NCBI GenBank assembly: GCA_965224745.1 | Contig: CBDCZY010000004.1 | Span: 310,001 to 374,000 of the forward strand | Reading direction: 5' to 3' | DNA: 64,000 bases | DNA from: CBDCZY01 sp965224745 | Lineage (GTDB): Bacteria > Pseudomonadota > Gammaproteobacteria > Methylococcales > Methylomonadaceae | Shown: one piece after another, positions 43,113 to 52,581 of the stretch | Position numbering within the stretch: position 1 is the first letter of the stretch | Layout of the letters: every line of letters begins with the position of its first letter | The notes under the pieces: generated by a model | What the model was told of the DNA's origin: nothing | Seen by the model: the letters and a program-made list of their open reading frames with translations, nothing else | Database searches by the model: none | Translations under genes and position numbers: made by a program

Positions 43113-43121
43113 GATGAGTAG
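42717..43121 (+). CDS. DUF559 endonuclease-like protein
   Basis: A 134-residue DUF559 protein with a Vsr/restriction-endonuclease-like fold. N-terminal RQLRKNMTDAEQLLWSRIRRKQL, then the core FYRQKPIGQYIVDFYAPKGKLVIEVDGSQH with the E-x-D / D residues of the PD-(D/E)XK type, then LSVLRFTNRQVL. The tail IPPSPPFSKGG is encoded by the right inverted repeat. Nuclease activity is inferred from fold only. It overlaps the helicase start by 8 bp. It is not a BREX core gene and probably arrived as a cassette. Confidence 0.85.
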   Translation: MLKYNKQLKHNSRQLRKNMTDAEQLLWSRIRRKQLHGIQFYRQKPIGQYIVDFYAPKGKLVIEVDGSQHYEPASQQKDEIRDAYLQEQGLSVLRFTNRQVLLQIDVVVEEIARVLCSIDEIPPSPPFSKGGMDE

Positions 43122-45930
43122 TAAAGGACCTGAAACTGGTCAGTGGTTATGGTCCAAAACTCACAAGCAACCAGTTAAGGTGATTGAGGCCAAGCATTTA
43201 TGGGGTGGGTCTTATTATCATGTTTGGTTGTCACAAAGTGATGCTTTGGTAAAGGTAACTGAAAACCAATTAATTACTTTGACAGAGACATTGACCGTTA
43301 CCCCGTCACGGATCAGCTATCTGGCCAATGCAGCACGAGTCGCCGCAAGCCAACAGGAAGAAATTTTGTTGGCACCGATTAGCAGTAATGTGATTCCACT
43401 GCCGCATCAGTTAAAAGCTTTAAATAAAGCGATTAGTACTCCACGCGTGCGTTATTTATTAGCTGATGAAGTGGGCCTGGGTAAAACCATCGAGGCCGGT
43501 CTGATCATGCGAGAACTAAAATTACGTGGATTGGTTCGGCGAATTTTGGTTGTTACTCCCAAGGGACTGGCTAGCCAATGGATCAGTGAAATGCAAACTC
43601 ACTTTAGCGAAGACTTTCAATTATTGTTGCCCGGTGAGTTTGGTAACACTGTGGAAAACGCATGGGGGAAGCATGATCAGGTCATTTGCTCAATGGACTC
43701 CGTTAAACCGATTGAAAAGCGCAAGGGTTGGCGTCTCGACAAGATCAATCAGTATAACAAGCAGCGCTTTGACGACTTAATATCAGCAGGCTGGGATTTA
43801 ATTGTTGTTGACGAGTCTCATCGCTTGCAGGGCAGCACCGATAAGGTTGCACGATTTAAATTAGGTCAAGGGTTGGCGGATGCTGCGCCTTATTTCCTGT
43901 TGCTCTCTGCCACACCACATCAAGGCAAATCGGACGGTTTTCAACGTCTTATGTCGCTACTGGATCGCGATGTTTTTCCTGATCAATCCAGCATTACCCA
44001 AGAACGCGTAAAACCCTACATTATTCGAACCGAGAAGCGTCAAGCAATCGATGCAGAAGGTAATGCGCTTTTTCAACCGAGAAAAACGCAATTAGTAAGT
44101 GTCGCCTGGAGTGTTGCCCATAGTCCACAAAGAGACTTATATGATGCAGTCACAGAATACGTTCGGGAAGGTTACAACCAGGCATTGGCAACCAAACAAA
44201 ATGCGATTGGCTTTTTGATGATTTTAATGCAACGACTGGTTGTTTCCAGCCCAGCCGCCATTAAAGCAACGCTGCAACGTCGATTAGAAATACTCAACAA
44301 ACCAATGCTTGCCGCTCAGACTACCTTGTTAACCGAGGAGGATTGGGATGAACTGGACGGACAACAGCAAGCCGATCAACTGTTGAATAGCCGAGTCAAG
44401 TCACTTAAAAACGAAATCCAAGAAGTTCAGTGGCTACTCGATTTGGCAGACCAATGTGTTCAGCGTGGTATTGATGCCAAAGCCGATGCGTTACTTGCGT
44501 GGATTACCACGCTCCAACGAGAAGAAAACGAACCTAATCTCAAAGTGCTGATTTTTACTGAATTTGTGCCGACTCAAGCGATGCTTGCTGAATTTCTTTC
44601 TGGCCGTGGCTTCTCTGTAGTAACCTTAAACGGTTCTCTGAGTATGGATGAACGCAAGCATGTTCAACAAGAATTCGCTAAAGACACTCGAATTCTCATT
44701 TCTACAGATGCCGGTGGTGAAGGCCTTAACTTACAGTTCTGTCATGTCATTATCAATTACGATATTCCCTGGAATCCGATGCGCCTGGAGCAACGTATCG
44801 GCCGTGTCGATCGTATTGGGCAGAAAAAAGTTGTTAGAGCCCTTAATCTGGTATTTGAGGACACCGTTGAACATAGAGTTCGAGAAGTCCTTGAAGAAAA
44901 GCTGAATATCATTCTGGAAGAATTTGGTGTGGATAAAACAAGCGATGTTCTTGATTCTGCTGAGGCTGGGCATTTATTTGACGAGCTTTATACAGGAGCA
45001 TTACAAAATCCAGAGGCTATTGATGAGGAAATTGAAAAAGCTCTTCAAGAATTAAGAGAACAAGCCAAGGCCAGTCAAGAAAGCAAATATCTGTTTACAG
45101 ATGATTCACCAATTGATACAGAGCAAGCAGAAGCATTAAGAAACCACCCGTTGCCCTATTGGATTGAAAGGATGACATTAAGTTTTCTAGAACAGGCAGA
45201 AGCAGCATCAGTAGATAAAACAAAAAATGGCTGGCGACTCTATTGGCCTGATGGAGAGACCTGGGAAAACTGTATTTTTTCAAACAGCCAAGCTGAAGAA
45301 GACCAGAGCGTTCAACATGTCACGCTGGATATTCCTAAAATTCGGGATTTAGTACAAGATCTACCTGTCTGGATTTCAGTTCAGCCCATCCCAAGTGTCA
45401 GTATCCCAACCATTCCAGATTCGGTCGATGGCTTTTGGTCATTATGGAAAATATCTCTTGAATCATTTGACGATCAAGATGGATATCAGGCAAGTACAAA
45501 GCAAGTGTTCTTTCCTGTTTATCACACGGATGATGGAAAATGTTTTCCGGCAACAGCAAAACGAGTTTGGGAAGCACTGTTAAGCAATGATGAAGTTGTT
45601 CATAACGCAGAACATACCAATACCGAAGGTGTGTTTGATGATGCCAGGCAACATGCTGAAGTTGTCGGCACGGAATTGTTTAATTTGCTCAAGCAAAAAC
45701 ATACCGATGCATTAGCGATTGAAAAAGAAAAATCTGAATATGGTTTTACTGCTAGACGCAGGGCTATTGAATGTATTGGCTTGGAAGAAGTTCAAAACTT
45801 CAGACTTGCCAGGCTGGAAAATGACATTAAAGAATGGCAACAATCATTTGATCAAAGTCAACAGGTAGTTCCTGAATTATCTGCAGTGTTGATTTTGTCC
45901 ATCTCACCAAACGGCGACAACAATGGCTAA
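43114..45930 (+). CDS. brxHII: BREX helicase BrxHII (SNF2-like)
   Basis: A 938-residue superfamily 2 helicase/translocase. Motif I is LADEVGLGKTIEAGLI (about 117-132), motif II VVDESHRL (about 231-238), motif III LLSATPHQGKS, and C-terminal motifs LIFTEFVPTQ, TDAGGEGLNLQ and MRLEQRIGRVDRIGQ. The frame opens at 43048, but the ATG at 43114 follows AAGGGGGG with suitable spacing and gives MSSKGPETG. That start region lies in the DUF559 cassette's right repeat. It overlaps pglZ by 8 bp. In type 3 BREX this helicase occupies exactly this position. Confidence 0.9.
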   Translation: MSSKGPETGQWLWSKTHKQPVKVIEAKHLWGGSYYHVWLSQSDALVKVTENQLITLTETLTVTPSRISYLANAARVAASQQEEILLAPISSNVIPLPHQLKALNKAISTPRVRYLLADEVGLGKTIEAGLIMRELKLRGLVRRILVVTPKGLASQWISEMQTHFSEDFQLLLPGEFGNTVENAWGKHDQVICSMDSVKPIEKRKGWRLDKINQYNKQRFDDLISAGWDLIVVDESHRLQGSTDKVARFKLGQGLADAAPYFLLLSATPHQGKSDGFQRLMSLLDRDVFPDQSSITQERVKPYIIRTEKRQAIDAEGNALFQPRKTQLVSVAWSVAHSPQRDLYDAVTEYVREGYNQALATKQNAIGFLMILMQRLVVSSPAAIKATLQRRLEILNKPMLAAQTTLLTEEDWDELDGQQQADQLLNSRVKSLKNEIQEVQWLLDLADQCVQRGIDAKADALLAWITTLQREENEPNLKVLIFTEFVPTQAMLAEFLSGRGFSVVTLNGSLSMDERKHVQQEFAKDTRILISTDAGGEGLNLQFCHVIINYDIPWNPMRLEQRIGRVDRIGQKKVVRALNLVFEDTVEHRVREVLEEKLNIILEEFGVDKTSDVLDSAEAGHLFDELYTGALQNPEAIDEEIEKALQELREQAKASQESKYLFTDDSPIDTEQAEALRNHPLPYWIERMTLSFLEQAEAASVDKTKNGWRLYWPDGETWENCIFSNSQAEEDQSVQHVTLDIPKIRDLVQDLPVWISVQPIPSVSIPTIPDSVDGFWSLWKISLESFDDQDGYQASTKQVFFPVYHTDDGKCFPATAKRVWEALLSNDEVVHNAEHTNTEGVFDDARQHAEVVGTELFNLLKQKHTDALAIEKEKSEYGFTARRRAIECIGLEEVQNFRLARLENDIKEWQQSFDQSQQVVPELSAVLILSISPNGDNNG

Positions 45931-47947
45931 CCCCGTTGTTGTAACAACTCGTTGGAGAAACGCTGTACTTAATGAGCTCGAACCGGGGCTTGCTGACTGT
46001 TTCATCGTTGAGGATCCAGACCGGCTAATGACGGAACCCGGTATTCAGGAAGTTTTAATTGATAGAGGCTTTGAATTTTATCCGTTCGACAACTCTATTG
46101 AGCTGCGTTATTTTTATGAATTGAAAGTTCGCAATAAAGGTAGCAAAGAATTAGCTGAACCACTCGTAATCAGTATCGATACAGATTACGCTTCCGTTGG
46201 TGATCTTCCATTTGATATTACCAAGCGCTCAAGAGTGGTGAGTCTGTCGCTAGATGACTGTTTTCCAGATCTGTTTCATGAAGTATTGAAATGTCTTGAG
46301 CCAGAAGAGCTGGATACGCTTGAACAGGCGATTACAGAATATACACCGGGGAAATTGGGTGATACAGCAAGTCGTGATTTTGTACTACGACATATCTACC
46401 AGGTAGCACCTGAAGTTATTCAAACACCTGCTGATTTACTTCGTACCCTTTTACGTATCCACTATCGTGATATTGTTCTTCCTGATCTGCTCAAACTACG
46501 ATTAATCGATCTGTTAAGTAAAAATCCCCAATTTCATAACTGGCCGCTTAAAACTATTATTGAGAACCGCCAATCATTTTTTTGCTTTCTGGAGGAGCAT
46601 TGGTCGGAATATGTGAATGCTGTCAAGCGGTCACAAGCTCAAGGCTCTAAAGAACCTCCTGTTGAGTATTCTGTTCAACCAGATAAATCATCAGTCATTA
46701 TTTTGCCATATGGTCACGATGATGTTCGCGTATATATTGATAATTTATTTCTTGAGGGTTTTTTAAAACCCATAGAAATTGATGACCCAAAACAATTATC
46801 AAACCACTGGAGCTTGGTCGGCGTTAAACTAGGTCCTGAAAAAGAGAGCAAAAAAAGGCTATCAGGGCTGATTACGCTCTGCCATGATACCTTGCCCGAA
46901 GAAGATGCCAGACATCAGGTTTGGCTTCAATTTGCCTTTCGTTGGGCTGAGTTATGTGCCATCTATCATTCCCACAATGGCATTGTAAACAAATCAACAA
47001 TTACTGAATTACGAAAACTGATTGATGCTCAGTTTAAAAACTGGATGCTAAAAAAATACAATAGTCTTCATAATCATCCACCAATGCCTCCGGTTATGCT
47101 TCACCATATACCGAGAAACATGGCTCGTGAAATAGAATCTTCGTCGCATGCAAAATCTGCACTAATACTTATCGATGGGTTAGCGCTTGATCAATGGGTG
47201 ACGCTGCGTAACGGCATGGATATTTCACACAGACTGACTGAATCGTCTGTTTTTGCGTGGGTGCCGACACTAACTTCAGTTTCGCGACAAGCTTTATTCT
47301 CAGCTAAATCGCCTTATCAATTCGCCAAGACAATCCATACAACCAGCTCAGAACCCAAAGCTTGGCAGCAATACTGGTTAGAGCATGGGCTTGATAGCTC
47401 TGAGATTTTTTATCGGAAAAGCCTTGGTACAGACGACGATATTTTGGTACTAATTGATCAACTATCCGACCATAGACTTCGATCTGTTGGACTCGTGATT
47501 AATACTGTTGATGACATCATGCACGGGATGAAACTCGGTTCAGAAGGAATGCATAATCAAATTGATGTCTGGGCAAATAAGGGTTACTTATCACAACTGA
47601 TTGAAGCCTTGATCGGCTATGGTTTTACGATTCATCTAACTTCTGATCACGGCAATGTTGAGGCATTGGGTTGTGGAAAAATTAATGAAGGTGCTGTGGC
47701 CGACACACGAGGAGAAAGAACACGTGTTTATCAAACCGAAGCCTTACGAACTGAAGTTGAAAAAACAATTAAACTCAAATCGCAAAACGCCATACCATGG
47801 CCTCAGATTGGTTTGCCATCTGATTATTGGCCTATTGTTATGTCAGGCCGTGAAGCCTTTGTAGCAAAAAATGAAAAAATTGTAGGACATGGTGGTATTT
47901 CTATTGAAGAAGTCATTGTGCCCTATATTAAAATAAGTAGAGAATAA
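45923..47947 (+). CDS. pglZ: BREX alkaline phosphatase-superfamily protein PglZ
   Basis: A 674-residue PglZ. The alkaline-phosphatase-like domain occupies the C-terminal 270 residues: metal/nucleophile block SALILIDGLALDQW (about 413), VPTLTSVSRQALFSAKSP, VINTVDDIMHG, and the distal metal site LTSDHGNVEALGCG with a final HGGISIEEVIVPY. The N-terminal half is the variable PglZ extension. It overlaps brxHII by 8 bp and abuts brxA. PglZ is the signature gene of BREX and is essential in tested systems (family knowledge). Confidence 0.92.
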   Translation: MANPVVVTTRWRNAVLNELEPGLADCFIVEDPDRLMTEPGIQEVLIDRGFEFYPFDNSIELRYFYELKVRNKGSKELAEPLVISIDTDYASVGDLPFDITKRSRVVSLSLDDCFPDLFHEVLKCLEPEELDTLEQAITEYTPGKLGDTASRDFVLRHIYQVAPEVIQTPADLLRTLLRIHYRDIVLPDLLKLRLIDLLSKNPQFHNWPLKTIIENRQSFFCFLEEHWSEYVNAVKRSQAQGSKEPPVEYSVQPDKSSVIILPYGHDDVRVYIDNLFLEGFLKPIEIDDPKQLSNHWSLVGVKLGPEKESKKRLSGLITLCHDTLPEEDARHQVWLQFAFRWAELCAIYHSHNGIVNKSTITELRKLIDAQFKNWMLKKYNSLHNHPPMPPVMLHHIPRNMAREIESSSHAKSALILIDGLALDQWVTLRNGMDISHRLTESSVFAWVPTLTSVSRQALFSAKSPYQFAKTIHTTSSEPKAWQQYWLEHGLDSSEIFYRKSLGTDDDILVLIDQLSDHRLRSVGLVINTVDDIMHGMKLGSEGMHNQIDVWANKGYLSQLIEALIGYGFTIHLTSDHGNVEALGCGKINEGAVADTRGERTRVYQTEALRTEVEKTIKLKSQNAIPWPQIGLPSDYWPIVMSGREAFVAKNEKIVGHGGISIEEVIVPYIKISRE

Positions 47948-48673
47948 ATGAATAAGAATCAACCGTTAGTCGGTTTCGATCGATACATAGCCTTTGAATG
48001 GCTAGAAAAGACTGCTCACTGGGTAATGGAAGGAAATAGTACAAAAGAAATGCATGAATTTATAGATGATTATCTACTAACGTTTATCTCTGGTGAAACA
48101 AGTAAAAGAAAAACAAAAAATGTTTTATTTGGTGCTTGGGTTAATTCAGATTTAAAAAATGGAGATTTTAAAGAACAAGCAAAAAAACTTTATCAAACGA
48201 CTTCGAAAAATGAACGTATTGCTATCCATTACGGAATGATTATCGCGAGTTATCCTTTTTTTTTATCGCTCAGCAAAGTATTAGGGCGTTTATTTAAATT
48301 GCAGGATGATGTTTCTCGTAAAGAATTTTATAGACGTTGTATTGAGGTTCATGGTGATAGAGATAGTATAAAAAGAGCAGCAGCAAGGTATTTACAAAGT
48401 TTAGTTGAATGGAGATTACTAGATGGCTCTGAAAAAGGGACTGTAAAGCCTTTCAGCAAAATATGCTTAGAAAATCCGGTGTTGGTAACATGGCTTTTAT
48501 CATCAGTAATTTTTAGTTGTGGCAAGGATAGGCTTTCTGTAGATGATATTGTTTCTGATCCTGCCTGGTTCCCCTTTGAAATAACCTATAGTGCGTTTCA
48601 AATAGGGCAAGCACCTTTGTTGGAAGTTGATCATCAGAGTGCAGGGAGTACTTTAATTTCATTGAGGAAGTAA
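47948..48673 (+). CDS. brxA: BREX protein BrxA (DUF1819)
   Basis: A 241-residue BrxA-like protein starting directly after the pglZ stop. Helical, with the family's YGMIIASYPFFLSLSKVLGRLFKLQDD and RAAARYLQSLVEWRLL blocks (paired winged-helix-like modules that bind DNA in characterised homologues). It is the last gene of the operon, as expected for type 3. The 142 bp after it contain no gene; the next gene is convergent. Confidence 0.85.
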   Translation: MNKNQPLVGFDRYIAFEWLEKTAHWVMEGNSTKEMHEFIDDYLLTFISGETSKRKTKNVLFGAWVNSDLKNGDFKEQAKKLYQTTSKNERIAIHYGMIIASYPFFLSLSKVLGRLFKLQDDVSRKEFYRRCIEVHGDRDSIKRAAARYLQSLVEWRLLDGSEKGTVKPFSKICLENPVLVTWLLSSVIFSCGKDRLSVDDIVSDPAWFPFEITYSAFQIGQAPLLEVDHQSAGSTLISLRK

Positions 48674-48815
48674 TGTCGAATAGTGTATGGCAATATACTA
48701 CGAAGGGAAATATTATTACGGGTTAAGAGGTAAGCAACAGTTGAGAATTAATATGATTTATACATTTGACATGTTTAGGAATGTATCAACATATCATTAA
48801 TTATTGAAGAGCAGT

Positions 48816-51122
48816 TTAATGTAAATTCCGCAGCGCACTTAGCGACTCTTTGTCTTGATCTTGCTGACGTTTTTGCTTTTCGAAAGAATTAAAATTCTTA
48901 GTACAAACCAAAGTTTGTGGCGAGCCTTTTCTTTCTGTGACATGAGTCATGTCGCATTGATGTTTGGTAATCTGCTGGTGAAGGTGTTGTCGTCGATCTT
49001 TTCGAATGCGAAATCGATGAATTTGTTCTTGTGAGTTTAGCATGAAAGTGGCTAATTCCTGGCAGTCAGCACAATGGCATGATAATTCGGTAAACTGCGA
49101 CCAGTCAGTTGGTTTTTCTACCGGAATGGCGGTTGTTGTCTCCAAAAACTTGATGCAATGCGACAATAATTCTTTAAAAGAAGGGCTACTTATTTTTTCT
49201 TGCTCGATCCAGCTGTGAATACGAGTTAAGGCAGGTATGATAATTGAACGAATATTGAAAAATTGTTCATTTACGATAACTTTAGCGATTAGATCTTCAA
49301 GGAGAGAATTGTCGTCAAGTGCTGAAGCTGATTTAAAAACCGACTCTATCAAGGCTATACTAAGCGTTGCGTCTGCACATCTAAAATTACCAAGGGGAGG
49401 CGAAGAGTGCCAGTAGTTTAATGTTGATAAGATGTTTTGTATCAATTCACAATAAATTGGCAGATTAGCAGCGCCATCAGTGGAAACACCCCTCTGGAAA
49501 TAGATGGTTTTTTCCAGGATGTGGGAAAATTTAACAACACTGATAAATTCGGTTGCGGAAGACATTGCTTTGAGTTGATCTTTTACAACGTCCAATCCGT
49601 ACCGTTGACTCAGCCTTACTATTTCATCGCTTTCATAGCCAGTGTATTCCGTTAAGAATATCGAATTTAAGAACTGCTTGATTAAATCAAGGCTATCGAT
49701 ATGAAGCAATAAGCGGAAAAATAATCCAACTAAGTTGTCCTTTTCCTCTTTGAAGTCAGCAATATATGGTGTATTAGTTTGGTGCCAATTTAGTAAGATT
49801 TGTTGGGCAAAAGTTTGACAATCATGGTGTTCTTTGGAATTTTTTGGACTGCCCATATCTAACCAGGCCGTTACCATCGATTCTAGTCTCGGTAAACTAC
49901 TTTCCTGTCCGGGTTGTGCCAGTAACGTATAATGTCGTTTAACTGGCCAAAGAATGAATGCAGCACGATGATACCATCTATCCATGGTGGCTCCAGTGTT
50001 GCCGGTAGGGCCTTCCACTTCTTGTTGATCTGGCTCCCCTTCGCCGAGAGGTGAACCGGTGATGATTTCGTTTTCGTCTATCTGCAGTTCTCCATAATTT
50101 AGTTTATCGCCTTGCATGCTAACCCAGTGATTTATGGTTAATGAAGAGTCATAAATTTCTCCCATTTCATAATCGTCTTCATCTTCCACAGCACCATACC
50201 AATAGTTCTTGCCATAGTTGCCTTCAGCATCGCCTGATTCCCATAATGTAACAAGTCCCAAGTGAGCCACGCATTCAGCCATTTCAGCCGCTTGGGTTAT
50301 GGCGTCCGCTTGAGATTTATCTAAATTTTTTAAGTCTTGGAAACATAACCCCGCTTGACTATAACGATGCTTGAAAAGAACGGCTAGTTTTTCTGGTAAT
50401 TCCTGATGTGTCCACTCTTTGAGGGTTTGAGCTAACTCTGTAACGATGTGACTATTTTTAGGTGCAGTAGGCCTGGGCTGTTCACAGGCTAGAGCGAGGT
50501 TATACACTAGACACAATCGATACCCACTGATTACTGGTTTAATTTCATGTTGGCAATCGGCATAAAAGGCGGTGTACTGAATGCTTTGACTACTCTTATC
50601 GCCACCAAAATCAATGCTGAGTTGTTGATTGTCATGTTCAACGATCAGGTTGCCGCCGTCATGTTGAGAAGGTAGTACGATAACTAAGGTTGCGAACATT
50701 CTTTCTACTTTTTCGGTGTCGCGATGCTGAACAAAAAAATCACCTGGTTGGTAAAGTAAAAGTTTATAAATTTCATGAATGACATTAGATTCAGCCAAGC
50801 CGAGTTGTTCTTTGATCCTTTCTACAAGTTGATTTATTATGTTTTGCCAATCTGGATTGTTGAGTTTGAATTGCGATGGTTGTAGTTCCCAAACGCATCT
50901 AACTTGGGTATCAATCACGGTTTGTTCACCTAAGCCAAAAGGTGCTTGTTGGCATTGACTGATAATGTCTTTGGCCTGATTTTCAATAAGGGGGAGGGCT
51001 ATTGTGCCGATGTTTTCGATTTCTAGCCCTGGGAAACAAGGGTCGATGGTACCATGCGTACAAAAATCGCCGGGTTGATCAATTTGGCTTAAAGTCTGTA
51101 AAAGTTGATTTTGGATCGACAT
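48816..51122 (-). CDS. 2OG-Fe(II) oxygenase with long helical C-terminus
   Basis: A 768-residue protein. The N-terminal 210 residues are a prolyl-hydroxylase-type 2-oxoglutarate/iron oxygenase: H133-x-D135 (FFVQHRDTEKVERMFATLVIVLP), distal H192 (ADCQHEIKPV) and 2OG-binding R202 (SGYRLCLVYNL). The remaining 550 residues are helical, with a CHCADCQ cysteine cluster near residue 690 that could bind zinc. Homologues with this layout are usually unassigned, so the substrate (protein or other) is unknown. It lies just outside the BREX operon in the opposite direction. Confidence 0.82.
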   Translation of the reverse strand: MSIQNQLLQTLSQIDQPGDFCTHGTIDPCFPGLEIENIGTIALPLIENQAKDIISQCQQAPFGLGEQTVIDTQVRCVWELQPSQFKLNNPDWQNIINQLVERIKEQLGLAESNVIHEIYKLLLYQPGDFFVQHRDTEKVERMFATLVIVLPSQHDGGNLIVEHDNQQLSIDFGGDKSSQSIQYTAFYADCQHEIKPVISGYRLCLVYNLALACEQPRPTAPKNSHIVTELAQTLKEWTHQELPEKLAVLFKHRYSQAGLCFQDLKNLDKSQADAITQAAEMAECVAHLGLVTLWESGDAEGNYGKNYWYGAVEDEDDYEMGEIYDSSLTINHWVSMQGDKLNYGELQIDENEIITGSPLGEGEPDQQEVEGPTGNTGATMDRWYHRAAFILWPVKRHYTLLAQPGQESSLPRLESMVTAWLDMGSPKNSKEHHDCQTFAQQILLNWHQTNTPYIADFKEEKDNLVGLFFRLLLHIDSLDLIKQFLNSIFLTEYTGYESDEIVRLSQRYGLDVVKDQLKAMSSATEFISVVKFSHILEKTIYFQRGVSTDGAANLPIYCELIQNILSTLNYWHSSPPLGNFRCADATLSIALIESVFKSASALDDNSLLEDLIAKVIVNEQFFNIRSIIIPALTRIHSWIEQEKISSPSFKELLSHCIKFLETTTAIPVEKPTDWSQFTELSCHCADCQELATFMLNSQEQIHRFRIRKDRRQHLHQQITKHQCDMTHVTERKGSPQTLVCTKNFNSFEKQKRQQDQDKESLSALRNLH

Positions 51123-52092
51123 ATCAATGTATACACTCGTTCTTTTGAAGGCATTTAGAGTCTAATAATAAAACACAACTTATTAATATTGCTGTAATAT
51201 AAAGGTATTTCTGGTGTAATAGTGCACATAAATAAAACAGGCTCATCTTACCAAAATCCGTGCACCTCTGATCTGATATTGTTGCTCCAAACAACTTACA
51301 ATTGTTGAATTTGACTGGCCTTTCCAAACGGTTTTGATGAAAACACCTTGGGATGAATAGGCGGAAGGTTATTACCAAGGGCTTTCGGCTGAAACAGGTC
51401 GCTCTGCAAAAGATGCACATTGAGTGATCGGTGCTGTGATTATCAAACAGAAACGCAGTCTTTCAGATTAGGAGATGTTCTTCAGTTTCAGGAAAACCCG
51501 TCTATGCAATACTTCGTCGTTCTGGCGGGGTTATCAAATGGAAGCGCAGTTCGCGCCTTCATTCAGTGTTTGAGCGTTTTCATCAAGCCGTTATTGATGC
51601 ACATGATGGCGAAAATGAAACAATAAAGTTTGGACCTGGGAACAAGAAATCCTGCCGGTGCTTCGATGTTTTTCTTCTCCGGTCAATATGACGAATAGAA
51701 GAATCCGTTCCGGATACTTACGAGAGAAATAATTCGCGACAATCGCTTGTATCGCTATTTTGTAAGTAAATTCAATCGTTTGCATATGGGGTCTATGGGT
51801 CTATTGTCCTTCTCGTCCATTACCATCCTTTGCGGTTTTCGTTTCTCACCGATAGTGCCCTAAATAGACTGCTTCGTCGCCTGTCCTGGTTATAATTTCT
51901 ATTTCCCAGTTTGGTTTTTTCATCAACTCCTTCTCATATACCACTACGCCACAGGAGTTGTATGGATTAAATGGAGTAACGGTCAATAAATCTAGGTGTT
52001 GATTTAGCAACTCCTATTGACTATGGGTATTACAGGGAAAAGGAAGTCAAATTTCCTAACCTTCTCATGGTTCGAGCACCTTGGTTAAAAAA
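51123..52092. other. About 1 kb without an intact gene
   Basis: Only short frames occur, none with ribosome sites or recognised domains, and several frames are broken by stops. Together with the IS3-type fragment to the right this looks like decayed mobile DNA beyond recognition. Confidence 0.5.
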
Positions 52093-52317
52093 TCATTTTC
52101 CTTCGTTAACTGAACGAGTCTTCGTTTGCAGGGCTTTCAATTCGGCTTCCTGGTCTTTGTGGTGTTCAATACCTGAGTCGAATAGACTGATCATGTTTTC
52201 CTTGAGTTGATTACGCCAAGTTTGTATCTGATTTACATGGACGTCATATTCACTGGTTACTTGTACCAGTGCCTTTTCTCCTCTTAAGGTCACGAAAGTT
52301 GCTTTGGTTTTAAGCAT
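52093..52317 (-). pseudogene. IS3-type OrfA transposase remnant
   Basis: A 74-residue remnant of an IS3-family OrfA helix-turn-helix protein: KATFVTLRGEKALVQVTSEYDVHVNQIQTWRNQL corresponds to the family's LRGEKTLAELASEYGVHPNQI-type core, ending in a short coiled-coil segment. The frame is open further upstream to 52428, but that part does not resemble a transposase. No intact OrfB follows and no inverted repeats were found, so the element is dead. Confidence 0.72.
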
Positions 52318-52581
52318 GCTGAGTGGTTCCTTCTCATTTTTTGCATTTTCTGTTTCCTCCTCTACTAATGAAAATCTAACAGAAAATACATTTATGCTAT
52401 TGCCTTGATTTTGGAGGCCACTTCTCATTTCACATTTTTACTAAGTATATTTTAAGTTATTGATCTATTGTTAAATAAACAACCCGTGATAATTTTAAAA
52501 TTTTTGTATTTATATTAAACAGTTGCTCTGTATGAAATAACTTCATTGGGTAGCTAATTTATATCTAAGGTTTTCCAAAAG

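Noticed and set aside
31971..48673. DISARM or a plain restriction-modification island
   Set aside because: PglZ, BrxA and BrxF with a DUF6079-type ATPase in this order fit BREX type 3; no DrmA/B/C-like genes were seen.
51124..51420. 98-codon minus-strand frame
   Set aside because: No family resemblance or ribosome site; surrounded by decayed sequence.
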